A DNA stretch of 64,000 nucleotides, from contig CM064530.1 in the NCBI GenBank assembly GCA_032716605.1, forward strand, positions 3,033,785-3,097,784, given 5' to 3'. Both the position numbers and the translations under genes were made by a program. The first letter of the stretch is position 1, and each line of letters opens with the position of its first letter. Of the stretch, positions 50,313-62,119 are shown piece by piece. A model generated the notes under the pieces. The model searched no databases. It was not told the origin of the DNA and saw nothing but the letters and a program-made list of their open reading frames with translations. Source of the stretch: Paralithodes platypus. Its lineage: Eukaryota; Arthropoda; Malacostraca; Decapoda; Lithodidae.

Positions 50313-51599
50313 AAATGGCATTGGCATCTAATTATTTTTTGGTGTATTTTTTTTTTTTTTTGTAGATATTTATTATTCAATTTACTCGCTAGACCTCCAT
50401 CAAGCTTTTAAAAACACCCTCTAGACTCCCATTCAAGTTAAATGTATAAATGTTTCGGTAGCAAAAATATCCTGACCAAAGGACGATTCCTCCTAAAACT
50501 ACAGGCTCGTTATCGATCGTCAGGAAAGAAATTATACCTTAATGGCATGAAAGGCCCTAATATTGACAAACAAAAGGGTTAAAGTTCTTAAAATCGCTAA
50601 AATAGTTGGTCGACCGTCCCAAGATTTCTAAAGTAATGGGGCTAAACATGAGGGAGATGGGGGCCCCGAAAAAACCAACCATCCCCCCTTTAAGTGACCA
50701 CCCTCCCGTGAACAGGAACAAGCTATAAATATACAGACTTAATGAGTTGCCTCGCCCTATGGAAGCATATGCAGGCTATTCATTTGTGGCCATCCCCTCG
50801 GCCATTAAGGGGGGCTGGCTGGCTTTTTCTGGGCCCCCTTCTCCTTCATGTTTAGCTCCGTTAGTTCTGAAATTTTATAACATTTGGCAATTTTAACATC
50901 TTTCCCCCAGTTTGCTTGAGCAATATTCGGACCTCTCGTGCAATTGAGGTAAATTTTGATAAGTTCTTTGCTTTTATATTGTCGTCCCAGTTTAGGTTTT
51001 TTGATTTTTCAAATTGTGCAATTTAATTCCAGTTATTTTTTTAGAAGTTGTTGTCTTTATATTGTGCGATTCCAGTTTTGGGGTGCTTGCTTTGCAAGTT
51101 TACATTTTAATTTTGATATAAGCGTTGTTTCCACATAGCGATTTTGATTAGTTATTTTGTATTTTTTTACAGTGTTCGTATACGTTTTGGTTTGTTTATT
51201 TTGCAAGTTTTACATTATAACTTGGTAATGGGCGTTAATATATGATGTGGCATGAGGGAACTTCTTGATGCTACTGTACTATTAATGAATAGACTCTAGA
51301 CTGTGTGGCGGTCATTTATTCATATTTTTCCACCAACCAACTTTACTTCTAAATTCAATTAATGAAATCAAAATATACATGTGGCACTCCAAGGACTCAA
51401 ACCTAGGATACTCACACCGAAATTCCGCGCATTTATGCATTACTCTATCAAGACAGTTAAATAATTATGCCAATGTGTCTAAACTTCTTTTTTTTATTTT
51501 TTTTATTTTTTTCTATTATGGAGCGCCTGATAGAACAGATATATACAAGTCCTGATAAGAACAGTATATGGCTTAAGTCGGTGGTGGTGTCCAAGGGGT

Positions 51600-51877
51600 A
51601 GACAAATAAATTCCCATACTGTATTTAATTCCCGGATCAGGATGGGGTCAATAGCTCGCCTCGGTAAGTATGGTATTATATATATAATAATACCCGGGTA
51701 GCGGCGTGGGATTCGGTTGTGCTTGAGGCCGACCGAGACCTATAATTTATTGCAGTTAACTTTGAGTCCCGTCACGTCGCACGCCTATGAGAGCTCTCCA
51801 GACGGCCCCAATGATCTCGGTCAGTGATACGGCCTGGAACACACGAATCAAATATAGTCCTGGGGGTTTATTTGTCT
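51600..51877. mobile_element. MITE insertion present only in array unit 2
   Basis: AGACAAATAAATTCCCATAC at the left and CTGGGGGTTTATTTGTCT at the right are inverted ends. Inside are an AT palindrome and GGTAGCGGCGTGGGATTCGG. Absent at the equivalent places in units 1 and 3. Confidence 0.75.
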
Positions 51878-52204
51878 TGCCTTTAGTTTTGGATGCCGAG
51901 GAAATTTAGACACTGTAAATTACCACCTGTGTTAACTGTCTTGATAGCGTAATGCATAGTGCGCGGAATTTCGATGAGAGTATCCTGGGTTCGAGTCCTC
52001 TGAGTGCCACATGTATTTGTTGATTTCATTACTTGAGTTTAGATGTGAAGTTGGTTGGTGTAAAGAAACATGATAATATATATGGTACCGGTAAAATTAC
52101 ATAACTTTGGAAGAGGACATAATTTCGGACATTCTGGAATAAAATTTAATAAACCGCAGTTATAGGATAAATACATAATGTTATGGAAAAACAAGCAAGT
52201 CTGC

Positions 52205-52315
52205 GGTGTTGTTCCATAATGCAGTGCCATTTTTCTATAACTGTACCTTATACACTTTTATCCACTAATGTGTGAAGTATACTCCCTTGACGGAAGTTAG
52301 GCCTTTTTACAGTAC
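52205..52315. repeat. About 110-bp segment specific to array unit 2
   Basis: Relative to units 1 and 3, which read GGTGTTCCCGTTCTGTCGG straight through, unit 2 has about 110 extra bases (GTTCCATAATGCAGTGCC ... TTTTACAGTAC). Insertion in unit 2 or deletion shared by 1 and 3. Confidence 0.7.
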
Positions 52316-55300
52316 CCGTTCTGTCGGATCTGTCTTTAGTGGTAGGGTTGTCTTAAGTTACCTTTTCCTGCATTATGTATAGGCTGCTAATTTCTTTTGT
52401 TTTTTAAAAATATGTAAAATTTGTAAAACAAGCAAATGTTTTGGGTGTATTTCTTTAGATATTTATTATTCAATTTACTCGCTAGACCTTCATCAAGCTT
52501 TAAATAACACCCCCTAGATTCTCATTAGAGTTAAATTTATACATGTTTCGGTAGAAAAAATATCCTTAACTTAAAGTTATAAGGTTAAAGTGTGTCACCA
52601 CCATTTGAACTGTTTTGGGTTGAAGCGGTGGTCTCGGAGGTCTTGGTCTGTTGGTGCGTCACTATCGGGCTCTAACTCTAATTGAACAGAACACCTCGAC
52701 CAAAACTTTGGTTCAAACGGTGGTCTCAGAGGTCTCGGTCTGTTGGTGCGTCACTATCGGGCCGTAACTCTACAGAACACCTTGACCAAAACTTTGGTTC
52801 AAACGGTGGTCTCGGAGGTCTCGGTCTGTTGGTGCGTCACTATCGGGCCCTAACTCTACAGAACACCTCGACCAAAACTTTGGTTCAAACGGTGGTCTCG
52901 GAGGTCTCGGTCTGTTGGTGCGTCACTATCGGGCCCTAACTCTAATTGAACAGAACACCTCGACCAAAACTTTACAAATGGCGTTGGCATCTAATTATTT
53001 TTTGGTGTATTTTTTTTTTTTTTTTGTAGATATTTATTATTCAATTTACTCGCTAGACCTCCATCAAGCTTTTAAAAACACCCTCTAGACTCCCATTCAA
53101 GTTAAATGTATAAATGTTTCGGTAGCAAAAATATCCCGACCAAAGGACGATTCCTCCTAAAACTACAGGCTCGTTATCGATCGTCAGGAAAGAAATTATA
53201 CCTTAATGGCATGAAAGGCCCTAATATTGACAAACAAAAGGGTTAAAGTTCTTAAAATCGCTAAAATAGTTGGTCGACCGTCCCAAGATTTCTAAAGTAA
53301 TGGGGCTAAACATGAGGGAGATGGGGGCCCCGAAAAAACCAACCATCCCCCCTTTAAGTGACCACCCTCCCGTGAACAGGAACAAGCTATAAATATACAG
53401 ACTTAATGAGTTGCCTCGCCCTATGGAAGCATATGCAGGCTATTCATTTGTGGCCATCCCCTCGGCCATTAAGGGGGGCTGGCTGGCTTTTTCTGGGCCC
53501 CCTTCTCCTTCATGTTTAGCTCCGTTAGTTCTGAAATTTTATAACATTTGGCAATTTTAACATCTTTCCCCCAGTTTGCTTGAGCAATATTCGGACCTCT
53601 CGTGCAATTGAGGTAAATTTTGATAAGTTCTTTGCTTTTATATTGTCGTCCCAGTTTATTTTTTTTTATTTTTCAAATTGTGCAATTTAATTCCAGTTAT
53701 TTTTTTAGAAGTTGTTGTCTTTATATTGTGCGATTCCAGTTTTGGGGTGCTTGCTTTGCAAGTTTACATTTTAATTTTGATTTAAGCGTTGTTTCCACAT
53801 AGCGATTTTGATTAGTTATTTTGTATTTTTACTGTGTTCGTATACGTTTTGGTTTGTTTATTTTGCAAGTTTTACATTATAACTTAGTAATGGGCGTTAA
53901 TATATGATGTGGCATGAGGGAACTTCTTGATGCTACTGTACTATTAATGAATAGACTCTAGACTGTGTGGCGGTCATTTATTCATATTTTTTCACCAACC
54001 AACTTTACTTCTAAATTCAATTTATGAAATCAATAAATACATGTGGCACTCCAAGGACTCGAACCTAGGATACTCACACCGAAATTCCGCGCATTTATGC
54101 ATTACGCTTTCAAGACAGTTAAATAATTATGCCAAGGTGTTTAGACTTCCTCTTCTTTTTTTTCTTTTTTTATTTATTTTTATTTTTTTCTATTATGTAG
54201 GGCCTGATAAGAACAGTATATGAGGCTATATGAGAAGAACAGATACTCTTTAGTTTTGGATGCCGAGGAAATATAGACACTGTAAATTACCACCTGTGTT
54301 AACTGTCTTGGTAGCGTAATGCATAGTGCGCGGAATTTCGATGAGAGTATCCTGGGTTCGAGTCCTCGGAGTGCCACATGTATTTGTTGATTTCATTACT
54401 TGAGTTTAGATGTGAAGTTGGTTGGTGTAAAGAAACATGATAATATATATGGTACCGGTAAAATTTCATAACTTTGGAAGAGGACATAATTTCGGACATT
54501 CTGGAATAAACCGCAGTTATAGGATAAATACATGATGTTATGGAAAAACAAGCAAGTCTGCGGTGTTCCCGTTCTGTCGGATCTGTCTTTAGTGGTAGGG
54601 TTGTCTTAAGTTACCTTTTCCTGCATTATGTATAGGCTGCTAATTTCTTTTGTTTTTTTAAATTAAAACTTGTAAAACAAGCAAATTTTTTGGTGTATTT
54701 CTTTAGATATTTATTATTCAATTTACTCGCTAGAACTCCATCAAGCTTTAAATAACACCCCCTAGATTCTCATTAGAGTTAAATTTATACATGTTTCGGT
54801 AGAAAAAATATCCTTAACTTAAAGTTATAAGGTTAAAGTGTGTCACCACCATTTGAACTGTTTTGAGTTGAAGCGGTGGTCTCGGAGGTCTTGGTCTGTT
54901 GGTGCGTCACTATCAGGCCCTAACTCTAATTGAACAGAACACCTCGACCAAAACTTTGGTTCAAACGGTGGTCTCGGAGGTCTCGGTCTGTTGGTGCGTC
55001 ACTATCGGGCCCTAACTCTAATTGAACAGAACACCTCGACCAAAACTTTACAAATGGCGTTGGCATGTAATTATTTTTTGGTGTCTTTTTTTTCTTTTTT
55101 TTTTCTTTTTTTTTTTTGTAGATATTTATTATTCAATTTACTTGCTAGACCTCCATCAAGCTTTTAAAAACACCCCCTAGACTCCCATTCAAGTTAAATG
55201 TATAAATGTTTCGGTAGCAAAAATATCCCGACCAAAGGACGATTCCTCCTAAAACTACAGGCTCGCTATCGATCGTCAGGAAAGAAATTACACCTTAATG

Positions 55301-55794
55301 GCATGAAAGGCCCTAATATTGACAAACAAAAGGGTTAAAGTTCTTAAAATCGCTAAACTAGTTGGTCTAACGTCTCAAGATTTCTAAACTAATGGGGCTA
55401 AACACGAGGGAGACGGGGGCCCAGAAAAAAACAAGCATCCCCCGTTAAGCATTTAGGCTCGAACCATTTCTACCTTTTGTCTCCCTCACTCACATATGGG
55501 GAAAGAAAAAAAAAAAAAAAGGCGAATCTTTCCCTAGAACAGGAACAAGGTTTAAATCCAGTAATGGAATGAGTTGCATCGCCCTATGGATGCATATCCA
55601 GGCGGTTCATTTGTGGCCATCCACTCGGGCATTAAGGGGGGCTGGCTGTCTTTTTGTGGACCCCCTTCTCCTTCATGGTTAGCCCCATTAGTTCTGAAAT
55701 TTTATGCCATTTGGCAATTTTAACATCTTTAACCCAGTTTCTTTGAGCAATATTCGGACCTCTCATGCAATTGAGGTAAATTTTTTATATTATT

Positions 55795-56050
55795 TAAATT
55801 AAAATGTAAAACTTCAAAAAAGTTAAACCAAAACTGGGACAAAGACAATATAAAGTCAAAACAAAATATCAAAATCGCTATGTGGAAACAACGCTTACTA
55901 AAATAAAATTTATGAAATGAAAGAACAGAATCCACCACATAGGGTGCATACCACCACATGAGCAAGCCAATCTGGTTCCCAAGCAAACCAATTGCACACA
56001 TAACAACGCACTATCGTCACGTTCAGGGAATTAGTCAATTTGTGAAGTCT
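55795..56050 (+). repeat. 'TGTAAAACTTGC' dispersed repeat
   Basis: AAAATGTAAAACTTC, AATCGCTATGTGGAAACAAC, CCACCACATAGGGTGCATAC, TCGTCACGTTCAGGGAATTA. Matches 22450-22750. Confidence 0.75.
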
Positions 56051-56059
56051 GGGACGTTC

Positions 56060-56530
56060 TGGTAAATATTACTAAACTCTGCATGAATAAAAGAAACTAC
56101 AATTAGTGTTAAAATGTTAATTTAAAATCAAATTTGCAACTTGACAAGACATTAACAATAGTACAAAATAAAAATATTGATAAGATATATAATATTACAA
56201 AAAATATATATACTGTACAGTATATATAGCACTCACTAACGATAGTGCTATTGGGTAGGTACCTGTAAGCATATATAATTTAAGATAAAAACAGGGTTTG
56301 GGCGGAAAAAAATTATATCGAAAAATGTAGGCTACAAATTTATCTAGTAGGTAGGTGTTGGTGTTTTGTTAAGGTCGATGAATGTCTAGGAAGAAAGTAA
56401 AGAAATAATACACATTTCTATAATAAAGCAAATTAATATGGCGTCTGGTAATAGGTGGAAAATAAATAAAGCAAAACTTGGATGAACCCAATAAAAAGAT
56501 TAAACAAGTTATCAAAATTGATATGTGGAA
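56060..56530. other. AT-rich spacer with short repeat scraps
   Basis: Contains AAAATTATATCGAAAAATGT and GGTAGGTGTTGGTGTTTTG, the head of a dispersed repeat also at 24890 and 26630, and a short 'AAACTTGGATGAACCCAATAA' scrap. No gene. Confidence 0.4.
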
Positions 56531-56541
56531 ACAACGCTTAA

Positions 56542-57143
56542 CCCGGGAACTGCCGGGAGACTCTTAAGAGTTCCCCCGGCGGACTGCGGGAAGACTCTTA
56601 AGAGTAAGGGGGAAAAAAATCCATTTAAAACACCCCCTCCCCCTTTTTTTTTTTTTTTTTTTTTTTTTTTATTTTTTTTTTGCCCCTGGGCCATGCCAAA
56701 TATCACTCCTCCACCTCCCCTCCTTCAGTTATCACCTATTTTCCCTGTTATTCCCTTATTCTGTGGTTTATTTTCGTGCTAACATTAGCGAGTTGGTAGC
56801 AGGGCGTTGTCATCACTGTTACCAAGCGTGGGAAAGAGCGAGAGAGAGACTATTGCGGAACAGTGTCTCTCCAGACAAGGGGAGGGGTGGAGGGCAGTGA
56901 GGTTGCCTCAGCCATGCATTATGTAACTCCCGGCCTGTATCGCCGATTTTGACCATCCAAACACTGTTTCCACTTGTTTTATTGATGTATCAGGTTAATA
57001 CCTTTATAATCAACCTATAATAGGCGCATATGGATAAGTATTAATGCTATTTATGGTAAAATAACGATGTTAGTGATGGGAACAGCTTAAATACGTCAGC
57101 ACAGGAGTGTGGTGTCTCATACCCCCAATGCGCACTTCTTAGG
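56542..57143. mobile_element. TTAA-flanked 0.6-kb element, copy 2
   Basis: TTAA at 56538-56541 and 57144-57147. Starts CCCGGGAACTGCCGGGAGAC, ends TGCGCACTTCTTAGG. Internal ACTCTTAAGAGT palindromes, a poly-T run, and GAGCGAGAGAGAGACTATTG. Reverse orientation of 42052-42675, 13.9 kb away. Confidence 0.85.
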
Positions 57144-57159
57144 TTAAGCAAAAGATTTT

Positions 57160-57455
57160 GTTAAGATTAGGAAGGACATGTAGTGGTAGAACTGGTAATT
57201 TTGTTACAATTTTGCCATTCATGTGTTTGCATTTTGGCTTACCGTAGATTTATTTATAGGCAAAAAAAAACCGACCTTTTGATTATATTGTAGGTAACAT
57301 TACAGTATATGATTTGTTTCAGTTTAGGAAAGATGTCGCGTAATCTCTGATATATTTTGCATTACTTTTCATGTTTAAAGAGTGACAGGGCCCAAATAAA
57401 GGAATGTTGGAGCCAAAATGCCTGTACAGTACAGTCACCTGTTCTGAAAGGGTTA
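57160..57455. mobile_element. Degraded TTAA foldback MITE
   Basis: AAAGATTTTGTTAAGATTAG, GATTTGTTTCAGTTTAGG and the terminus CTGTTCTGAAAGGGTTAA (57442-57455 area). Poorly preserved. Confidence 0.4.
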
Positions 57456-57706
57456 ATGAAAGAGCAGAAATTATCACTCGGTCTTTCAAGTATATGTATT
57501 TATAATTGTTACGTACACTCGGGGGTATTAAGTGTGGTCATAGATTCCAGTGGTTTTCGCTCAAGAAGTGTTATTGGTGTCTTTATAGTTACTGGGAAAA
57601 GTGCTTATCCCTCAGAGTATTAGTCAGTGTCCCAAACTTTGTGAAATATCTGACAACACTTATTAACCTCGACCGTACAATTTTAATGACCAAAATGTTG
57701 TTGCAG

Positions 57707-57816
57707 ATCTGTATATCCCGGCCCGGGCCTGTAGTGTAGCAGTCGAGCAGTCCAACACCAAGCCGACTAGATCACCTAGGACGCCTGGGTTGTCTTCATT
57801 CATCGGTAATTTTAAG
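57707..57816 (+). ncRNA. Exon-like segment (110 nt)
   Basis: Acceptor ATGTTGTTGCAG (weak pyrimidine tract) and donor TTAAG/GTAAGC (strong). GC-rich relative to its surroundings, with no coding frame of note. Candidate exon. Confidence 0.25.
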
Positions 57817-57999
57817 GTAAGCTTTATAAGATTTAACATTTTAGCCTTTTCATTAATATTAAGTTGCTGTCTTTGCGAACAAAATATTATACAAATGAAC
57901 TTTCCAATGTTAGTAAATGATTAATGAAATAAATATTTATCATAGATTTATCTAGCTTAGCAAAATTTAATGTACAGTAACCAAAAATGTACAGCACAT

Positions 58000-58070
58000 T
58001 GTTAATTTCATTAATCGATTTTAGGAGTAGAGTTGGTTGGTGGAAAGAACATAATAATAACATTTAGAAA
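58000..58070 (+). repeat. SINE tail fragment
   Basis: AATTTCATTAATCGATTTTA then GGAGTAGAGTTGGTTGGTGG. Confidence 0.6.
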
Positions 58071-58429
58071 TGCAACTGGAAATATTCGGAACATTGAATT
58101 ATAAGCACATTTCCACTAGTATTTCACAATTGCACTGGATTTTGTGAAATTCCCTGTAACATACATACAGTAATTTAAAAGACTAACGGGTCCAGACAAA
58201 GTGGCATTTTGTCTCACATCGTGATGGCACCATTCCAGGCAAGCCTATTCATGATTGCCTCACTTTCCAGGTATTTATTTTGAGATCAGATTTTACTAAT
58301 GGATCCCACATTTTTCTCAGTGCAGCTACCTTTATGTTCACAGATTTGCATCATTTCACTCAAATTACATAATCCATCCTCTGCACATTCCCAAAGCGTG
58401 TTTGTTTGTTTGTATATTTTCCTTAATGC

Positions 58430-58600
58430 TCTTGATACCGAAGTCGTAAATTGCTGGTTTGCTTTTGCTCGGCAGGAAGAAAGACACACCTTAATGGCAC
58501 GAAAGGCCTTAAAATTGCCAAACTTAATGGGACGACTGTCTTAAAATCCCCAAAGTAATGGGGCTGAAAATGAGGGAGGAGAAGGTCCAGAAAATCCCCT
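58430..58600 (+). repeat. Dispersed-repeat head fragment
   Basis: TTTGCTTTTGCTCGGCAGGA, CACCTTAATGGCACGAAAGG and GGGGCTGAAAATGAGGGAGG, as in the array head and at 44330. Confidence 0.6.
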
Positions 58601-60440
58601 CTTTATCATTATCATCATCTCCGACGTCTTGTTTCCCCCTGGGAAACCCCCGCTAGAGAATGGGCATGACAGAAACGTCTCCAGGCTACTTTGTCAAGAC
58701 ATGCCTCCTTTGCCCGTGCCACTATGTTGAATTTTTTCTTCAATATATTTGTCTACTTTCTTTTCCCATACCATTGGTGGTGTTCCACTACTAGCAGTTC
58801 TGCTCACCTGACTCCCATATATCTTTGTTGGCATTCTGTCTTCATCCATTCTCTGAACATGACCATACCACCTCAAAGTACTTTTCTTTATCCACTCCAC
58901 CACACCACAATCAATGCCCAAAGCCTGCTCTTCCATTCCAAAGGACTCATACACTTCCCTATTACTTGGGCCATCTAGCCTATTCATGCCAGCTGCCATT
59001 CTGAAAAAGCTTATCTCCACAGCTCTCAGTTTGGAGAGGTCCTCGTCACTTGCTGTCCATGTCTCACTTCCATACGAGAGTGTTGGGTGCAGCACACTGT
59101 TTCTCAGTGAGTTTTTGACTAACCATTCTTCCTTTGAGAATACTATTAAGTTGTGCAATTAGCTTTCTCCCTTGCATTTTTCTCTCTTTTATCTCACTCT
59201 CCATTTTACCATATTTGCATAGTACATCTCCCAAATACTTGAAACTTTCAACCTCTTCCAGTAGCCTACTTAATTTTTAATTTTTATTTTACAACTGTTC
59301 TCATGTTGTTTCTTGATTCTATATTTTTCCTTAAAATCTATGCAATCTATGGTTTCATGCATTCTTCTCTCAAACAACATTACCTTACATTTCCCTACAT
59401 TGAGCTTTAACTTTCTGTGTTCACATACCCTGTCAAAGTCAGTGACCACTCTCGGAAGTTCTTCCGCATTTTCCGCCAACAGGACTGCATCGTCCGCATA
59501 TAGGCATGTTAAAATCTTCCATGGTCTTCTCTCTGATTCCAGTCTAGCTCCTACACCAATTGATCCCGCCCTACATTCTCTAATCACTCCATCCATGTAT
59601 ATATTGAACAACCAAGCTGACATGACACATCCCTGTCTTACTCCTACATTGACTTCAAAACTTTCACTTAACTTATCTCCTACCTTCCCATTTGCCATTG
59701 CATTCCTATAAAAAGATTTGATTGCCATTAGCAACTTTCCTCCCACACCATATACTGTTAAAAACATCCCACAGACCCTCCCAGTCTACTTTGTGGTAGG
59801 CTTTTTCCAAATCCAATAATGCTGCATAGAGTTTTCTGTTCTTGGCCAGATACTTGTCTACCAAGAAATGCATTGAGGCTATCTGGTCAACGCAGCCCCT
59901 GCCCTTTCTGGAACCTACCTGCTCCTCGCCTATTTTGTCATCCGTTATCTTCTGCAGTCTCTCTGTTACTACTCTTGCATATACCTTTCCAGGTATGCTA
60001 AGCAAGCTAATTCCCCTATAACTCTTACACTCCTCTTTACTACCCTTCCCTTTGTACAAGGGTACTATCATTGCTTTCCTCCAGTCCTCTGGTACTCCTT
60101 CCTTTTTCCATGGTAATTTACATAACGTACAGTATGCATATCTCAACATTTCACCTGGGATGTTATCTACTCCAACAGGTTTGTCCATTTTAAGTCTATT
60201 GATTGCTTCTCTTACTTATTATCTGGCTTTCATCTACCCTGTTTATTCTACCTCTCTCCATTCCCATGGATGAGATGTTTGCCTTCCCCCTACTCTTAGG
60301 GGTAAGCTACTATAATGATGTTTCCACACCATCACCTTCCACCACTTCCCCATTCATGTCCCTCATCCTACTACCTGAGACACTCTGAGTCTTGTTCCCT
60401 CTGGCTTCTTTCACATTGTTACCCGAGGGCCGACTGTAGT
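58598..60440 (-). pseudogene. 5'-truncated non-LTR retrotransposon with RT core
   Basis: Three - strand frames joined by frameshifts. 60188-59706 carries GVPEDWRKAMIVPLYKGKG, YRGISLLSIPGKVYARV and ALLDLEKAYHKV (motif A, catalytic Asp kept, second Asp changed to His). 59767-59270 carries VGVRQGCVMSAWLFNIYMDG (motif B) and CLYADDAVLLAE (motif C). 59158-58694 carries SYGSETWTASDEDLS and RWYGHVQRMDED. The 3' end has an (ATG/ATT)n-like tail at 58600-58620. The HVQRMD end relates it to the LINE at 18925-20125. Frameshifts make it non-functional. Clade not certain. Confidence 0.88.
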
Positions 60441-60446
60441 TTCTTC

Positions 60447-60655
60447 TTACCCCTTGAACACTAGCACATAATTTGCATCGTATTCTGGTTGCCATTAGAC
60501 GATTTTCTTTAACTTATAACCTATCCCTAGGCCTCATAGGGATAAATACTATCTCAATTGATCCTCTGAATAACATAGGTCCTTCTTAAACTGCATGAAA
60601 TCATCTAATCTTGGCCAACATCCAAGGTAAAGTGGCATCATGGTGCTGAAGAGAT
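60447..60655. mobile_element. TTAA foldback MITE (decayed)
   Basis: CCCCTTGAACACTAGCACAT, CCATTAGACGATTTTC, the mirrored CTTCTTAAACTGCATGAAAT and ATGGTGCTGAAGAGATTA. Confidence 0.6.
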
Positions 60656-60683
60656 TACAGTGAACATAATCATCCGGCTTTAA

Positions 60684-60888
60684 CTCGTTCAGTACCATGG
60701 ACGTCCTTTTCATCGTATTCTGGCAACTATTGGACAAGTTTATTCAGCTTAGGAAACACCTCTAGCAATAATAAGATTTCGAACTATCTCAACCAACCCT
60801 TCTAACCACCACAGATCCTTCCTAAGCCGCACAATATCTTATATATATAGCAAAAATAAAATAGAACACGTCGCTGGTACTCAAAGGG
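60684..60888. mobile_element. TTAA foldback MITE (205 bp)
   Basis: TTAA at 60680-60683 and 60889-60892. CTCGTTCAGTACCATGGACG ... CGTCGCTGGTACTCAAAGGG with the family interior. Confidence 0.85.
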
Positions 60889-60999
60889 TTAATGAAGTTT
60901 TTCAGTGTATTGACAATTTCTCCAGTATATTGTGGCTAGCATTAGACAATTAAAATATAAAACTTGAAAACTAACTCAAAAGTTACCGCTCAAATTAAT

Positions 61000-61167
61000 A
61001 TACAGGTCTCCCTCACTATCCGATATCCCTATTTGCGATATCATTATAGGTTTTTAGGTATTTGGGTTTGGATTTTTCTGGTCTTAGGGTTTGCCATACG
61101 ATTTTTCTATATAAGATAAAGTTTTCAGGAACGTAATCCAATCGTATATCGAGGGAAACCTGTAAAA
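61000..61167. mobile_element. ACAGGTCTCCCTCG-type MITE
   Basis: ACAGGTCTCCCTCACTATCC at the left and ATCGTATATCGAGGGAAACC then TGT at the right. The interior has TTTTTAGGTATTTGGG and AAGTTTTCAGGAACG. Confidence 0.75.
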
Positions 61168-61273
61168 ACTCATTAAAAAATATAAAGTAACAAAATTACA
61201 ACACACTGAACAAAATCACACTGAACATTTTGTGGGAATCAGAGGATTAATCATGGTGTGTACTGTTCTTGTT

Positions 61274-61830
61274 GTTCCCTAAGCTGCCTGGCCGAACAGC
61301 CCCGAGTCCCTGAGAAAGGCCATGGCCACGATCGAGCTTTCCCACAGAGCTCTCATTGAGTGTAGATTGTGTTGTTGGCGTAATTGGTTGTGTGAAATGC
61401 AGTCTTCTATGATGTGTTTGATGGTATGGGGTGCTGTGTTACATCCCGGGCAGGTGTCGACGACAGAGTCATCCAGTCTCTTCTGATAGCTCAGAGCTGG
61501 ATGGTGTCCGCATCTCAGCCTCGCCAGGTGGAGTCTGTCCTCGCGAGGAAGGGAGGATTCGGAAGGATGGATTTCGGGAGGTCGTGCTTGCAGCTGCGTG
61601 TTGTCTATGAGTGAGTGGATGGATCGGCGAGAGATATGAGTATGGATGTGCTTCTGGAAGTTGGTTTCGGGTGGGCAGGGAGGGAGAGAGGACAGTATTT
61701 GTGTGTGATACCGTGTGCTGGGTGTTGTTTTTTATATTTCTTGGTGTCTGTGGGTTTGTTGCCATGTAGTGTAGTGGGTGGTTTAGGTTCGTGGAGGCTG
61801 CTGCCAGGAATTGAGTGCCTCTAATGTCTC
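61274..61830 (-). pseudogene. Third copy of the Jockey-like LINE, C-terminal end
   Basis: The 98-codon frame (61469-61765) reads THRQHAAASTTSRNPSFRIL through the point where the copies at 21590 and 39002 have a stop. CGA is present here in place of TGA. The zinc-knuckle and GLFGQAA end lie at 61290-61450 in a shifted frame. 5'-truncated near 61830. (CAA)-type tail at 61270. Confidence 0.85.
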
Positions 61831-61929
61831 ATGGCTAAGAGGTAAGAGAATATGGCCAACTTCTACTGTGTGTAGTATAAGGTGACTAAAGGGAAGATGG
61901 CAATAGTTCGGACCAATAGTCATCCTATA

Positions 61930-62110
61930 CAGTAAAGTGTTCTTAGTGGCACTGTTAAGGCTGGTGTGGTGTGGATAGATGCTACAAGGGTACTCTGCTG
62001 ATTCTTGCCGAGATGCTGTTAACACTATACCAGCATCAGTCTCATGCTTGTCATAGTGTTGTGGTTGGACTTTATTGTACTTCAGTCCAATTTACCTAAT
62101 GACGGCCTGC
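61930..62110 (-). repeat. Inverted copy of the 24285 repeat
   Basis: GTGGCACTGTTAAGGCTGGT, AACACTATACCAGCATCAGT and TTGTGGTTGGACTTTATTGT. Confidence 0.6.
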
Positions 62111-62119
62111 TGACATCAA

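Larger units (their letters stand above)
48110..55790. repeat. Tandem array of 2.1-2.7 kb composite units
   Basis: Anchors TATTATTCAATTTACTCGCT at 48118, 50371, 53035 and 55127 give periods of 2253, 2664 and 2092 bp; the fourth unit is partial and diverged. Each unit has, in order: a foldback head (CCTCCATCAAGCTTTTAAAA ... GGGGCTAAACATGAGGG and its mirror CTTCATGTTTAGCTCC); a TTTTACATTTTAATTTTGAT segment; a - strand SINE; a poly-T stretch; a + strand SINE; a second head (49801, 52464, 54712); and a minisatellite of about 80-90 bp units. Frames repeated across units (e.g. 48703, 50956, 53620) are read-through with no domain. Units are nearly identical, so amplification is recent. Confidence 0.92.

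Noticed and set aside
48703..53802. 60-codon frames MISSLLLYCRPSLGF... conserved at three places
   Set aside because: Their similarity comes from tandem duplication of DNA. No domain, and stops flank each one.
58299..60388. + strand frames across 58.3-60.4 kb
   Set aside because: Antisense shadows of the LINE on the - strand.
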